From the NCBI RefSeq assembly GCF_003015145.1, contig NZ_CP027845.1, forward strand, positions 806,001 through 870,000: a DNA stretch of 64,000 nucleotides, given 5' to 3'. The notes under the pieces were generated by a model. That model saw only the letters and a program-made list of their open reading frames with translations, was not told the DNA's origin and searched no databases. Each line of letters begins with the position of its first letter. Position 1 is the first letter of the stretch. Below, piece after piece: positions 27,138 through 36,298 of this stretch. The stretch comes from Candidatus Phycorickettsia trachydisci (GTDB lineage: Bacteria; Pseudomonadota; Alphaproteobacteria; Rickettsiales; Rickettsiaceae). Made by a program: the position numbers and the translations under genes.

Positions 27138-29917
27138 AATGTTGACCCTTGCTTATCATTATTATTTTTGGCAAAAATTCTACCACGGTGTAAGTTTATA
27201 ATATGCTCACATATAGCAAGTCCAAGACCTTTACCTCCTGACATATTTTTCGTTCGTGAACTTTGAATAAATGGCCCAAAAATCTCCCACAATTCTTCTT
27301 CCGGGATACCTACACCTTCATCTGTAATGCTGCACTTCATCCCACTCAAACGCTTACGCCCAACTAAAACATCTTCACTTGATAATATAACCTCTATAGT
27401 ACCTTTTGGAGTAAATTCCACTGCATTTTTGATTAAGTTAATCAATACCTGGCTTATTTTCTCTTTATCGCAAGAAACCATAGTATCCTCAGCTTCACAA
27501 TTAAAATAAAAGTGTAAATCTTTATTTTTAACATACACCCCTGGAAACTTATCAACAATCTCTGAAACTAGGTTTTTAAAATCGACAGTTTCGTATCTAA
27601 GCTTCACTTTGTTACCACTTAAATTTGATAAATCAAGAATATCTTCCATATAGCTTCTGATACGGTGATAACCTTGTTTTAACAGATCAAAAGATTCCCT
27701 TTTTGCCTCTGCATCATCGCTATACCAACGTCCATCCAAATCCTCTAAATAAGCTCCTACATGATGGATTGGGGTTCTGATTTCATGATTAACGTTATTT
27801 ATAAACTCTTGTCTTATAATCATATGGTTCAAAAGCTGCTGTGATATATTTTGTATCTCCTTATTTTGAGCAATCAATAAAGCAGCTTTTTGATCTTGAT
27901 GCTCTTGTATAGGTCTTAAAAAGGCTATCAAGATGCTACTAATCAGCAATAGACAAAACATAAAGTAAAACTTAACACTCATTAGATTTGAATAATCAAG
28001 TTGCAGATATTGAGTAATAAATAAGTTAATAGCAACGAAACCACTTAGCAGCATCAAAACAGCAGCCTGCCATCTAAATACAAGCAACACTGCTGTTAGG
28101 TTTAAGAAAAATATTGTCGTCTGAATCTGGGAACCTTTGCTGATCGCAAGAAAAATACTATTAACAAAAATATTGATATAAAAAATACTAAAAATCCAAA
28201 AGAAAGAAACAAATTTAGGATTGTGAAATCTTGCTGGCCATAACGGATACGTAAGTAAATAACAAGCGACCGTCAAAACGCTAATGTAACAAAATTCCAT
28301 AATGCTACTATAACCTTTAGAAACCAAAGGCATAGATATCATGGTTAAAATAGTTGACAAAATTCCAAGTAAGCCAAAATAGAAATATGGCTGAATCTTT
28401 TCGGGAGTATTTTTAGCGCAGAACTCATAAAAATTGAACTCTACTATACTACGCCATAGTTTTTGCCACTTTCTATTTCTCATCTGCTTAATTGCCTTAT
28501 AAGTTTTTTCATCCTTAATCCCTACCCATCCACCAGGTTGCTTTGTTACATAATGCATTCCAAATAAAAAGAAAGTACTTGCAAATATACTAGGTATTAG
28601 ACTATCAATAGCAGCTTTAGCAAAAAATAGCTTCCATAATATTATAGTAATAATAGATCCTATCATAGCTGCCAAAACCGATTTACCAGAACTCCTAAAT
28701 CCAAAAATAGCGAATAAGAACGGAATGCTAACAACGGGTAAATATAGTCCGGCAAATGAGACAAGCAGGGTTAAAATACTTTGTATCTTAAAAGCAAGCA
28801 GCATCGCTATCATACTTGATACTACTGCAGCAATTCTTGCAATTATCAGCTCATTTTTTGCCCATTTAAAACCCGAAGGCTTACAAAAATCATGAGCAAA
28901 AATTACAGCTATAGAATTAATTGAAGAGTCAGCCGAAGACATCATCATAGCCATTATTCCAACACTTATGATGCCCTTAAAGCCGATAGAATAGGAGTAA
29001 TGTCTCACTATGTAGCTAACTAAGTTATCTGGGTTTAAGTTTGGATTATCGCTTAATATAAATATGCCAATTGCAATTACAACCATTTGCACTAAAAATA
29101 ATAAAAGCCCCGCTATCTTAAAAGCGCTTACTACTTGCCCCACGCTACGTGACATTGATATTCTTTGGAACATTTCAGCGCCAAATTTAGGTATTAAGAA
29201 AAATAACCCAAGTCCTAACATTTGATAAAATTTATAACTTCCTAGATCAAGAGCAACTTTATAATCAAAAAGTGGACTAGTAGTTAGAGTATTCCAAACA
29301 ATAGCCCCACTATTTTCTCCTAATGCACGCCAAGCGATAATAGCAATCACGGGCATAAGACATCCAAAGGTAAAAAATTGAATCAGATCCGTAAAGGTAA
29401 CAGCTCTAATACCTCCTAATGTAGAGTAAATAATTACAATAAGAGCGCTAATAATAGTTGCATTTTCAGCAGATGTACCAAAAATCACCTCCAATACTTT
29501 AGCAGAAACCTTAAAATTGACAGTTAAATAAGTGATAGCTCTAATGAGATTAAATATTACTGTTATTAACCTGACTTTAGACCCAAATAGCTCTCCCATA
29601 ACTTGAGCTATAGACAACTTACCTAAAAATTCCCCCATTCTTGGAGCAAAAACATGCCCTATTAAAAATAAAGCTAAAGGATTGAAAACTGTGGGGATTA
29701 AATAGTAAATACCTTGACGATAAATTTCAATTACGTTACGCGCAAAAAAACCTGCACCAATCCATGTTGCTACTATAGTAGCAACTATTGTCGCCGTTGA
29801 AAAATCTCTATTACCAATGGCATATTCTGAAATGTTGGTAACTTTCTTGCTACTTAATATACCTAATACTAAACTTAAAGCTAAAAAAGTAGAAAAGATA
29901 AGAAGATCTATATCCAT
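27104..29917 (-). CDS. Na+/solute symporter fused to sensor histidine kinase
   Basis: Hybrid of 937 aa. Residues 1-450 form a sodium:solute symporter (SSS/PutP-like) domain with many spans. Residues about 480-650 add further spans. The kinase follows: HisKA with phospho-acceptor His711 in NNVNHEIRTP, then HATPase with LINLIKNAVEFTP (N box), DEGVGIP (G1) and GKGLGLAICEHI (G2). The chain ends there, without a receiver domain. CbrA-type proteins of this layout couple solute transport or sensing to gene regulation. Its partner response regulator is not in the window, and the sensed solute is unknown. Confidence 0.93.
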   Translation of the reverse strand: MDIDLLIFSTFLALSLVLGILSSKKVTNISEYAIGNRDFSTATIVATIVATWIGAGFFARNVIEIYRQGIYYLIPTVFNPLALFLIGHVFAPRMGEFLGKLSIAQVMGELFGSKVRLITVIFNLIRAITYLTVNFKVSAKVLEVIFGTSAENATIISALIVIIYSTLGGIRAVTFTDLIQFFTFGCLMPVIAIIAWRALGENSGAIVWNTLTTSPLFDYKVALDLGSYKFYQMLGLGLFFLIPKFGAEMFQRISMSRSVGQVVSAFKIAGLLLFLVQMVVIAIGIFILSDNPNLNPDNLVSYIVRHYSYSIGFKGIISVGIMAMMMSSADSSINSIAVIFAHDFCKPSGFKWAKNELIIARIAAVVSSMIAMLLAFKIQSILTLLVSFAGLYLPVVSIPFLFAIFGFRSSGKSVLAAMIGSIITIILWKLFFAKAAIDSLIPSIFASTFFLFGMHYVTKQPGGWVGIKDEKTYKAIKQMRNRKWQKLWRSIVEFNFYEFCAKNTPEKIQPYFYFGLLGILSTILTMISMPLVSKGYSSIMEFCYISVLTVACYLLTYPLWPARFHNPKFVSFFWIFSIFYINIFVNSIFLAISKGSQIQTTIFFLNLTAVLLVFRWQAAVLMLLSGFVAINLFITQYLQLDYSNLMSVKFYFMFCLLLISSILIAFLRPIQEHQDQKAALLIAQNKEIQNISQQLLNHMIIRQEFINNVNHEIRTPIHHVGAYLEDLDGRWYSDDAEAKRESFDLLKQGYHRIRSYMEDILDLSNLSGNKVKLRYETVDFKNLVSEIVDKFPGVYVKNKDLHFYFNCEAEDTMVSCDKEKISQVLINLIKNAVEFTPKGTIEVILSSEDVLVGRKRLSGMKCSITDEGVGIPEEELWEIFGPFIQSSRTKNMSGGKGLGLAICEHIINLHRGRIFAKNNNDKQGSTFYFIIPLSLYP

Positions 29918-30182
29918 ACATTTTTAATTAAATAACATTACTCTAATAATACTAATATTAATTCAATTTAGATTAACCTCAAAGCCTTTAGATATATAAT
30001 CGAGCAATATTTAGGTTTAAATTTATATATATTTACTTAATTATTTTGTATAATTTATCTTAAAGTTATAAATGTGTTTTATTTCAGATATCTATTATAA
30101 AATAAACTATTGCTTTTTATATTTAAAATTCGTAATCATAGTTAATAGTGACACTTAGTTTAATTAATTTTTTTATTCTTTC

Positions 30183-31556
30183 ATGCAAAATTCTCCCCTA
30201 CACAAAGCTATATTCGCTATTACCTTAAGCTCACTCATGTCAACAACAGCTTTAACAACAACTCCAGCAACGAGCGGGAGTGCCCCAACTACAACAGTAT
30301 CGACAACGAGCGGGAGTGCCCCAACTACAACAGTATCGACAACGAGCGGGAGTGCCCCAACCACAGCAGTATCGACAACGAGCGGGAGTGCCCCAACCAC
30401 AGCAGTATCGACAACGAGCGGGAGTGCCCCAACCACAGCAGTATCGACAACGAGCGGGAGTGCCCCAACTACAACAGTATCGACAACGAGCGGGAGTGCC
30501 CCAACCACAGCAGTATCGACAACGAGCGGGAGTGCCCCAACTACAACAGTATCGACAACGAGCGGGAGTGCCCCAACTACAACAGGAGGAAGCGCATCAA
30601 CAGAAATAGGTGATGTCAAAGCCAAAGACTATGGAAACCGCGTTAGCTTAACCGCCCCCCAAATAATAGCATTAGATACATTAATCAATCGTATGCAAGG
30701 ATGGACAGATGAATCATTACCTGGAGCCGGTGAAGATAACACACCTGCTGAGAGAATTATCCCTTGGATTAGTGGCCACTATGGAGCAAGCATACAGGGT
30801 AAAACTAGTAGTAACCCAGGATATAAAGTAAATTTCTCAGGTTTTAGTGTAGGTAGCGATTTTATTGTAAATGATGAAGTTAAACTAGGTCTTAGTTACT
30901 CTAACATTACCTCTAAACTCAGAGTCAAGGGCAATAAAAATACAGATGGTACAAAATCCCATACTGTAAGCATTTATGGCCAATATAATTTCACTAAAGA
31001 TATCTTCACTCAATCTGCTATCGCATATACAGTAGGATCTTCAAAAAATAGACCTAATAACCTCAACAGTTATAAAGTCTCAAGTAATGGAATCGGAGGA
31101 TTTGCCACTTTAAACAAAGAGTTCTTGCTAGATTCAGATATATCAGTAACTCCAAGGATTGGTTTAAGATATATACAAAGCAAAGAGAAAGATGTAAATC
31201 TTGGAGGAGGTAACAAGGTCAAAGGCGCTAAGAATCATTATCTTACTGGGATTTTTGGCACAACCTTATCCACCAAAACAGAACTGACAGATGGAACATT
31301 ATTAAGACCTATGTTATACGCAGGACTTGAGAAAAACTTTATAACTAAAAGTAATGCCCCAATAGCACGTATTGAGGAAGCAGGTAGACCTTTTGAACAT
31401 CAAAACACAACTAAGCCTCAGAAAACTTCCTACATATTAGGAACAGGATTGTCCGCTAAACGCAACAACTTAATACTAAGCGTCTCATATCAATCTTCTA
31501 TAGCTAAAAAGTATATCAGTCATCACGGTATATTAAAACTTGGTCTTGCTTTCTAA
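30183..31556 (+). CDS. Autotransporter-like outer-membrane protein with Thr-rich repeat stalk
   Basis: A signal peptide-like start (MQNSPLHKAIFAITLSSLM) is followed by 8.7 copies of a 12-residue Thr/Ser repeat (TSGSAPTT(T/A)VST, residues about 30-134). A short linker and a C-terminal domain of about 270 residues follow, with alternating amphipathic strands ending LKLGLAF. This looks like the autotransporter beta-barrel with its terminal Phe. Compared with classical autotransporters the passenger is tiny and consists almost entirely of the repeat. It could be a surface stalk or mucin-like coat; glycosylation is possible but unproven. It is flanked by a 265-bp AT-rich upstream region and a strong terminator, so it is monocistronic. 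Confidence 0.87.
   Translation: MQNSPLHKAIFAITLSSLMSTTALTTTPATSGSAPTTTVSTTSGSAPTTTVSTTSGSAPTTAVSTTSGSAPTTAVSTTSGSAPTTAVSTTSGSAPTTTVSTTSGSAPTTAVSTTSGSAPTTTVSTTSGSAPTTTGGSASTEIGDVKAKDYGNRVSLTAPQIIALDTLINRMQGWTDESLPGAGEDNTPAERIIPWISGHYGASIQGKTSSNPGYKVNFSGFSVGSDFIVNDEVKLGLSYSNITSKLRVKGNKNTDGTKSHTVSIYGQYNFTKDIFTQSAIAYTVGSSKNRPNNLNSYKVSSNGIGGFATLNKEFLLDSDISVTPRIGLRYIQSKEKDVNLGGGNKVKGAKNHYLTGIFGTTLSTKTELTDGTLLRPMLYAGLEKNFITKSNAPIARIEEAGRPFEHQNTTKPQKTSYILGTGLSAKRNNLILSVSYQSSIAKKYISHHGILKLGLAF
30270..30584 (+). repeat. 36-bp tandem repeat, 8 full units plus a partial ninth
   Basis: Eight head-to-tail units of exactly 36 bp start at 30270, and 27 bp of a ninth begin at 30558. Two alleles alternate, differing at two bases (ACTACAACAGT versus ACCACAGCAGT), in the order T T A A A T A T. 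The unit is about 56% G+C in an AT-rich gene. As 36 is divisible by three, copy-number changes keep the reading frame. Confidence 0.97.
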
Positions 31557-31563
31557 GACACCT

Positions 31564-31599
31564 ATTTGCTCTCTTTCATTGGAGAGAGCAAATTTTTTT
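31564..31599 (+). terminator. Strong rho-independent terminator
   Basis: A perfect 11-bp stem (ATTTGCTCTCT and its complement) around an 8-base loop is followed by a run of seven T. It begins 8 bp after the autotransporter stop. The A-rich 5' side is short, so it works mainly in the plus direction, before the convergent ftsZ gene. Confidence 0.92.
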
Positions 31600-31616
31600 A
31601 TAAGAATTATATATAA

Positions 31617-32792
31617 CTACTGCTCTTTAACAGCAGCTCTTTTATATAAGAAATTACGCAAAAACGCAGGGACCTCAGTATCTTGATCATCGTATGAAGC
31701 ATCAATTTCTTTCTTAGGTCTAATTATATTTTGACCTTCTTGTATATTGACATGTTCATCTTGAATAACTGCCCGGGTTTCTTCCTGCATTTTAGGCCTA
31801 GAAACCGTTTGAGGAGCATTTTGAAGACCTGTTGCAAATACTGACACAACAATTTTGCCTTCTAATTCTTGTCTAAATGTAGATCCAAAAATAATATTAG
31901 CGCTCGGATTGTTAATTTCTTCACGGATTCTATTCGCAGCAGCATCTACTTCCATCAAAGTCATATCCATACCCCCAGTAATGTTTATTAACACCTTACT
32001 TGCTCCACTAATTGTGATTCTATCAAGCAATGGGTTGGCTATCGCCCTACTTGCTGCAATAATAGCTCTTTTTTCACCCATCTCTGCTTCTTCATCTCTG
32101 GATGCTGAACCCGTTCCCATCATAGCAGGTCCACCATTTTTCATAATCGTTGAGATATCTGCTAAATCAAGGTTTATAAGACCGTCCACAATAATAAGCT
32201 CTACTATACCGCATACCCCATCTCTGAGTACATTATCTGCAATTTTGAAAGCCTCCATGAAGGTTGTATTTTCATTGGCGATTAGGAATAGGTTTTGGTT
32301 GGCTATAATAATTAATGTATCGACGCTTGCTGCTAGCTTCTCTAAACCACTATCAGCTACTTTCATCCTGTGGCTGCCTTCGAAACTGAAAGGTTTAGTC
32401 ACTACTCCTACTGTCAAAATTTTCATCTCTTTAGCAATTTTCGCAACCACAGGAGCAGCTCCAGTTCCGGTACCACCTCCCATTCCAGCAGTAATAAATA
32501 CTAGATTTGCCCCATTTAGATAGTCTCTTATCTCGTGCAACGATTCTTCAGCAGCAGCTTCGCCAACCTCAGGTTTAGCCCCCGCCCCAAGACCTTGTGT
32601 TGTGTTTATGCCTAGTTGGATCTTATTATCAGCTAATGCATTTTCTAAAGCTTGGGCATCAGTATTTGCAACTACGTAAGTAACACCTTGCAAATTTGAT
32701 GAAATCATGTTGTTAACGGCATTTCCTCCAGCACCTCCAACACCAAAAACTACAATTTTAGGTTTGAGATTTTCTTGATTTATTACAGACAT
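31617..32792 (-). CDS. ftsZ: Cell division protein FtsZ
   Basis: Tubulin-like GTPase that forms the division ring (391 aa). The GTP-binding signature GGGTGTG is at residues 105-111, preceded by the glycine-rich [13 protein letters not shown]. The T7-loop region follows (INLDLADI). The C-terminal linker is short, and the conserved tail is [15 protein letters not shown], used by FtsA/ZipA-type partners. ftsQ and ftsA, often upstream, are not here; the gene is divergent from a glutaredoxin gene across 196 bp. Confidence 0.97.
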   Translation of the reverse strand: MSVINQENLKPKIVVFGVGGAGGNAVNNMISSNLQGVTYVVANTDAQALENALADNKIQLGINTTQGLGAGAKPEVGEAAAEESLHEIRDYLNGANLVFITAGMGGGTGTGAAPVVAKIAKEMKILTVGVVTKPFSFEGSHRMKVADSGLEKLAASVDTLIIIANQNLFLIANENTTFMEAFKIADNVLRDGVCGIVELIIVDGLINLDLADISTIMKNGGPAMMGTGSASRDEEAEMGEKRAIIAASRAIANPLLDRITISGASKVLINITGGMDMTLMEVDAAANRIREEINNPSANIIFGSTFRQELEGKIVVSVFATGLQNAPQTVSRPKMQEETRAVIQDEHVNIQEGQNIIRPKKEIDASYDDQDTEVPAFLRNFLYKRAAVKEQ

Positions 32793-32988
32793 ATAGATTA
32801 GAGCAGATTTTATTTTTAGATTGCACGTACCCTAAAATAGTAATCCACTACAAGTCATTAATCAACGAGGGTTAAAGAATTAATTAAATTTTTTTTCAAA
32901 TTTAGCGCTTAATTTTTAAAAGATGTTGTATATTTATCACTTTTATCCTATGATCCACAATTAAAGCTCTCAATATATTACTAAAATT

Positions 32989-33378
32989 ATGATCAAAAAA
33001 TTCAATTTCTACACTAGCTTTAAAATCACCCTATATGCATTTTTAACTGCCGTTTTCCTGGGTAATTGCGCTACATCTAATGACTTAAAAATCAATAATA
33101 AAGGCGTCGTAATCTTTACAACCCAAACTTGTCCTTACTGCATAGATGCCAAAAAACTATTAAAAGAAAAACAAAAGAAAATTCACTTTAAATATAAAGA
33201 GATAAACATAGAGGGTAAAGATTGGCTAAAAGAAGCCCTACTTAGAAGAACAGATGGTATCAAAACCGTACCTAAGATATTTATAAACGGTAAATATATA
33301 GGAGGATTTAGCGCTTTGAAAGATTTGGACCAAAAGGGAAAATTAGATGCAGAGTTAAAATCTTATTCCTTGAGATAA
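32989..33378 (+). CDS. Glutaredoxin with N-terminal export or anchor sequence
   Basis: Thioredoxin-fold oxidoreductase (129 aa) with the redox pair Cys48-Pro-Tyr-Cys51 and the cis-proline motif TVPKIFINGKYIGG. Ordinary glutaredoxins are about 85 residues and cytosolic. This one has about 35 extra residues with a hydrophobic stretch (ITLYAFLTAVFLGNC) resembling a signal peptide or a weak lipobox (LGNC; Asn at -1 is unusual). It may act in the periplasm, where glutaredoxins are rarely found. The ATG at 32989 is the only start that keeps this leader. Confidence 0.85.
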   Translation: MIKKFNFYTSFKITLYAFLTAVFLGNCATSNDLKINNKGVVIFTTQTCPYCIDAKKLLKEKQKKIHFKYKEINIEGKDWLKEALLRRTDGIKTVPKIFINGKYIGGFSALKDLDQKGKLDAELKSYSLR

Positions 33379-33405
33379 ACTTCGATTCGCTGTATTATAG
33401 GTAGC

Positions 33406-35376
33406 ATGCAAAATAACGAAATAATTAAAGCAGCAAGAGCCTTGCGCATTCTATCAGCGTGCGCAGTTGAAAAAGCACAATCGGGCCATCCAGGAATGCC
33501 ATTAGGCTTTGCCGATGTTTTTACCGTACTTGCTGCTAAATATTTAAAATTTAATCCTCAAGATCCACGCTGGTTTGGCAGAGATCGGCTCGTATTATCT
33601 GCAGGACACGGTTCTATGCTGCTATATGCATTCTATTACTTAAGCAGATTTAAAGGCTTTGACATAGAACAAATCAAAAACTTTCGCCGCCTGGGTTCGA
33701 GCACACCAGGCCATCCCGAATATGATGCCATATCTCCGGTTGAGACTACCACCGGACCCTTGGGACAAGGATTTGCAAATAGTGTTGGAATGGCTATTGC
33801 TGGTAAAAAATATTTAGAAAAAACTGATGCCGCAAATTACAAAATTTACTGCATCGTTGGGGATGGCTGCTTAATGGAAGGTATCTCATATGAAGCAGCA
33901 TCAATTGCCGGACATCTCAAACTTAATAACCTGATAGTATTATTTGACAGTAATAGCATCACAATAGATGGACCAACGAGTCTTGCTATCTCTGAAAATC
34001 AGCTATTCAAGTTCCAAGGCCTAGGATGGAGTACCTTGTGTATAGATGGACATAATTTAGAAGAAATAGATGATGCACTCAATTGGGCTCAAAAATCCGA
34101 GAGGCCTGTGTTTATTGAATGCAAAACTACTATTGGATATGGAGCTGGTGATAAAGCTGCCTCATGCAAATCTCATGGAGCTCCCTTAGGCAAAAAGGAC
34201 TTAGATGAATTAAAGAAATTTTTAAACTGGGAGCATGAAGACTTTGTAATACCCGAAGATATTTTAGACATCTGGAGAAGTTTTGCCAAAAATAAAGCAT
34301 ATGAAGAGTGGCAAGCAAAATTCAAAAAACTGACAAAAGATCAAATAGAATATCTAAAACCAATAAAAGTTCATCCTCAAACAATTGATCAAATCAAAAA
34401 ACTTGAAACTACAGATGGGGAAGCAACAAGAGTATCTAGCAGCAAAATTTTAGAAATTATAGCTCAGAATGAACCAAAGGCTATACTAGGATCGGCCGAT
34501 CTGTCAACTTCTGTTGGGGTGTATAATAAATATTGTAAAATAATTTCAAAAGACGACTTTGATGGCAACTTTATCCATTATGGCATTAGAGAAAATGCTA
34601 TGGCCGGTATAATGAATGGCCTTGCTATAGAAGGATTTTTCCCAATTGGAGGGACATTTTTAGTTTTTAGTGACTATATGAAACCTGGAATGCGTCTTGC
34701 AAGTTTGATGAAGCTGGGAGTTATATATATTATGACTCACGACTCTATTGGCGTTGGTCAAGATGGTCCTACTCATCAGCCTGTTGAACACTTAACAGCC
34801 TTACGCAGCGTGCCTGGCTTATGCGACTTTAGACCATCAGACCGCCTAGAGACCATAGGAGCGTTTGAACATGCATTATCAAATTTAGCTCAGCCATACC
34901 TTATGGCACTCAGTAGACAAAATATTAAGTCTACCGTCCTGACCAAGGAACAAGAGGTGAAAAAGGGAGCATATTGCATAATTAAAAATCACCACCCAGA
35001 TATCACAATTTTTTCTAATGGTTCTGAATTACCTATTGCCTCTGAAGTTTGCAAACTGCTTGAAGCAGATAATTTTAAGGTTAATTTAATATCACTTGTT
35101 TCATTTAATTTATTTTTGCAGCAAGATAGAGGGTATATTCAAGAGATAATAGGAACAAACGAAATTAAAGTTGCAATTGAAGCAGCCTCAAGTTACCCTT
35201 GGCATAGATTTATTGGCAGAGATGGGTTATTCTTTGGCATAGATACATTTGGCCTTTCTGGAGCTTATGAAGACTTATATAAACATTTTGGCTTAACGCC
35301 ACAAAACATATACAAAAAGATAAAATATGAAAGTAGGAATCAACGGACTTGGAAGGATAGGAAGACTTCTGCTTAG
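33406..35376 (+). CDS. tkt: Transketolase
   Basis: Thiamine-diphosphate enzyme of the pentose phosphate pathway (656 aa, normal length). It has the HPGMPLGFAD start block, the ThDP-binding GDGCLMEG…SNSITIDG region and the pyrimidine-domain Glu in IHYGIRENAMAGIMNG, followed by THDSIGVGQDGPTHQP. First gene of a ten-gene, mostly overlapping cluster. The stop lies 50 bp inside the gap gene, so the two are almost certainly co-translated. Rickettsia lacks this pathway, which helps to exclude that genus. Confidence 0.96.
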   Translation: MQNNEIIKAARALRILSACAVEKAQSGHPGMPLGFADVFTVLAAKYLKFNPQDPRWFGRDRLVLSAGHGSMLLYAFYYLSRFKGFDIEQIKNFRRLGSSTPGHPEYDAISPVETTTGPLGQGFANSVGMAIAGKKYLEKTDAANYKIYCIVGDGCLMEGISYEAASIAGHLKLNNLIVLFDSNSITIDGPTSLAISENQLFKFQGLGWSTLCIDGHNLEEIDDALNWAQKSERPVFIECKTTIGYGAGDKAASCKSHGAPLGKKDLDELKKFLNWEHEDFVIPEDILDIWRSFAKNKAYEEWQAKFKKLTKDQIEYLKPIKVHPQTIDQIKKLETTDGEATRVSSSKILEIIAQNEPKAILGSADLSTSVGVYNKYCKIISKDDFDGNFIHYGIRENAMAGIMNGLAIEGFFPIGGTFLVFSDYMKPGMRLASLMKLGVIYIMTHDSIGVGQDGPTHQPVEHLTALRSVPGLCDFRPSDRLETIGAFEHALSNLAQPYLMALSRQNIKSTVLTKEQEVKKGAYCIIKNHHPDITIFSNGSELPIASEVCKLLEADNFKVNLISLVSFNLFLQQDRGYIQEIIGTNEIKVAIEAASSYPWHRFIGRDGLFFGIDTFGLSGAYEDLYKHFGLTPQNIYKKIKYESRNQRTWKDRKTSA

Positions 35377-36298
35377 GAAGTTGCTGGAGGAGAAGATAGA
35401 AGTTACACAAATTAATACTTCAGCTAAACCTTCTGATTTAGCACACCTAATTGAATATGATTCAACTCATGGTAAAGCTCCATTTGAAATTGAGATAGAC
35501 GAAGATAAGTTGATTATCAACAAACACAAAATTAAAGTTTCAAGTTATAAGGATATAACTCAAATTCCTTGGGAAGTAGATTTAGTATTTGAATGCTCCG
35601 GAAAATGTAAAAACAAAGAATCAGCAGCAAAACATAAAGCTAACAAAATAGTTGTTTCAAGTCCGTGTGAAGGAGCTGATAGCACCATTGTCTTAGGCGC
35701 TAATGATCAAGAACTAAAGAAAAATCACAAGGTTATTTCAATAGGATCATGTACAACAAATGCACTCGCGCCAGTGGTAAAAATTTTGCATGAAAAGTTT
35801 GGCATCCTCTCGGGTTATGCAACAACTGTACACTCATATACATTTGACCAAAATTTGCTTGATAATTTTCATGACGATATAAGGAGGGCAAGATCTGCTA
35901 GCTGCAACATGATACCAACAAAAAGCGGCATATCTCAAGCCTTAAAAATAGTATTACCGAAAATTGGTCATAAAATTTCTGGATCTGCTATAAGAGTGCC
36001 AGTACCTAATGTTTCATTGGTAGATTTTTCTTTTTATTCTGCTCGCCCTACTTCAAAAGATGAAGTAAATAACGTGATGGAGAAAGCAAGTTGGAAAATT
36101 CCAAAGATCTTAAGCATAGCTAAAAAACCTTTAGTATCAGGTGATTTTAATCACACTACATTTAGCAGCATCTTCGATCCATTTGAAACTAGTGTAGTAG
36201 AAAAGAGTTTTGTTAGAGTACTTGCTTGGTATGATAATGAGTGGGGTTTTGTAAACAGATTATTTGATATCTATGAGAAAATTAGAACAAGTAGATAA
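35327..36298 (+). CDS. gap: Glyceraldehyde-3-phosphate dehydrogenase
   Basis: Oxidises glyceraldehyde 3-phosphate to 1,3-bisphosphoglycerate, or runs in reverse for gluconeogenesis (323 aa). It starts with the Rossmann motif MKVGINGLGRIGRLLL, so the 50-bp overlap with tkt is real. Catalytic Cys142 is in SIGSCTTNALAPV and the partner His in TVHSYTFDQ. After the second beta strand the usual IND (Asp contacts the NAD ribose) is replaced by INTS, which may favour NADP and a biosynthetic role; this is inference. The sequence is somewhat divergent overall. Confidence 0.95.
   Translation: MKVGINGLGRIGRLLLRKLLEEKIEVTQINTSAKPSDLAHLIEYDSTHGKAPFEIEIDEDKLIINKHKIKVSSYKDITQIPWEVDLVFECSGKCKNKESAAKHKANKIVVSSPCEGADSTIVLGANDQELKKNHKVISIGSCTTNALAPVVKILHEKFGILSGYATTVHSYTFDQNLLDNFHDDIRRARSASCNMIPTKSGISQALKIVLPKIGHKISGSAIRVPVPNVSLVDFSFYSARPTSKDEVNNVMEKASWKIPKILSIAKKPLVSGDFNHTTFSSIFDPFETSVVEKSFVRVLAWYDNEWGFVNRLFDIYEKIRTSR

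Noticed and set aside
30270-30584. The 36-bp repeats as a CRISPR array
   Set aside because: The units are directly adjacent without unique spacers, they are in frame within a coding sequence, and no cas genes are near.
30173-30625. A 150-codon minus-strand frame and a 109-codon second plus frame across the repeats
   Set aside because: They are open only because the stop-free 36-bp unit is a multiple of three. The plus frame used here has a signal peptide and a conserved beta-barrel domain.
31855-32523. A 222-codon plus-strand frame antisense to ftsZ
   Set aside because: FtsZ is intact on the other strand; the antisense frame is a composition effect of its Gly/Ala-rich codons.
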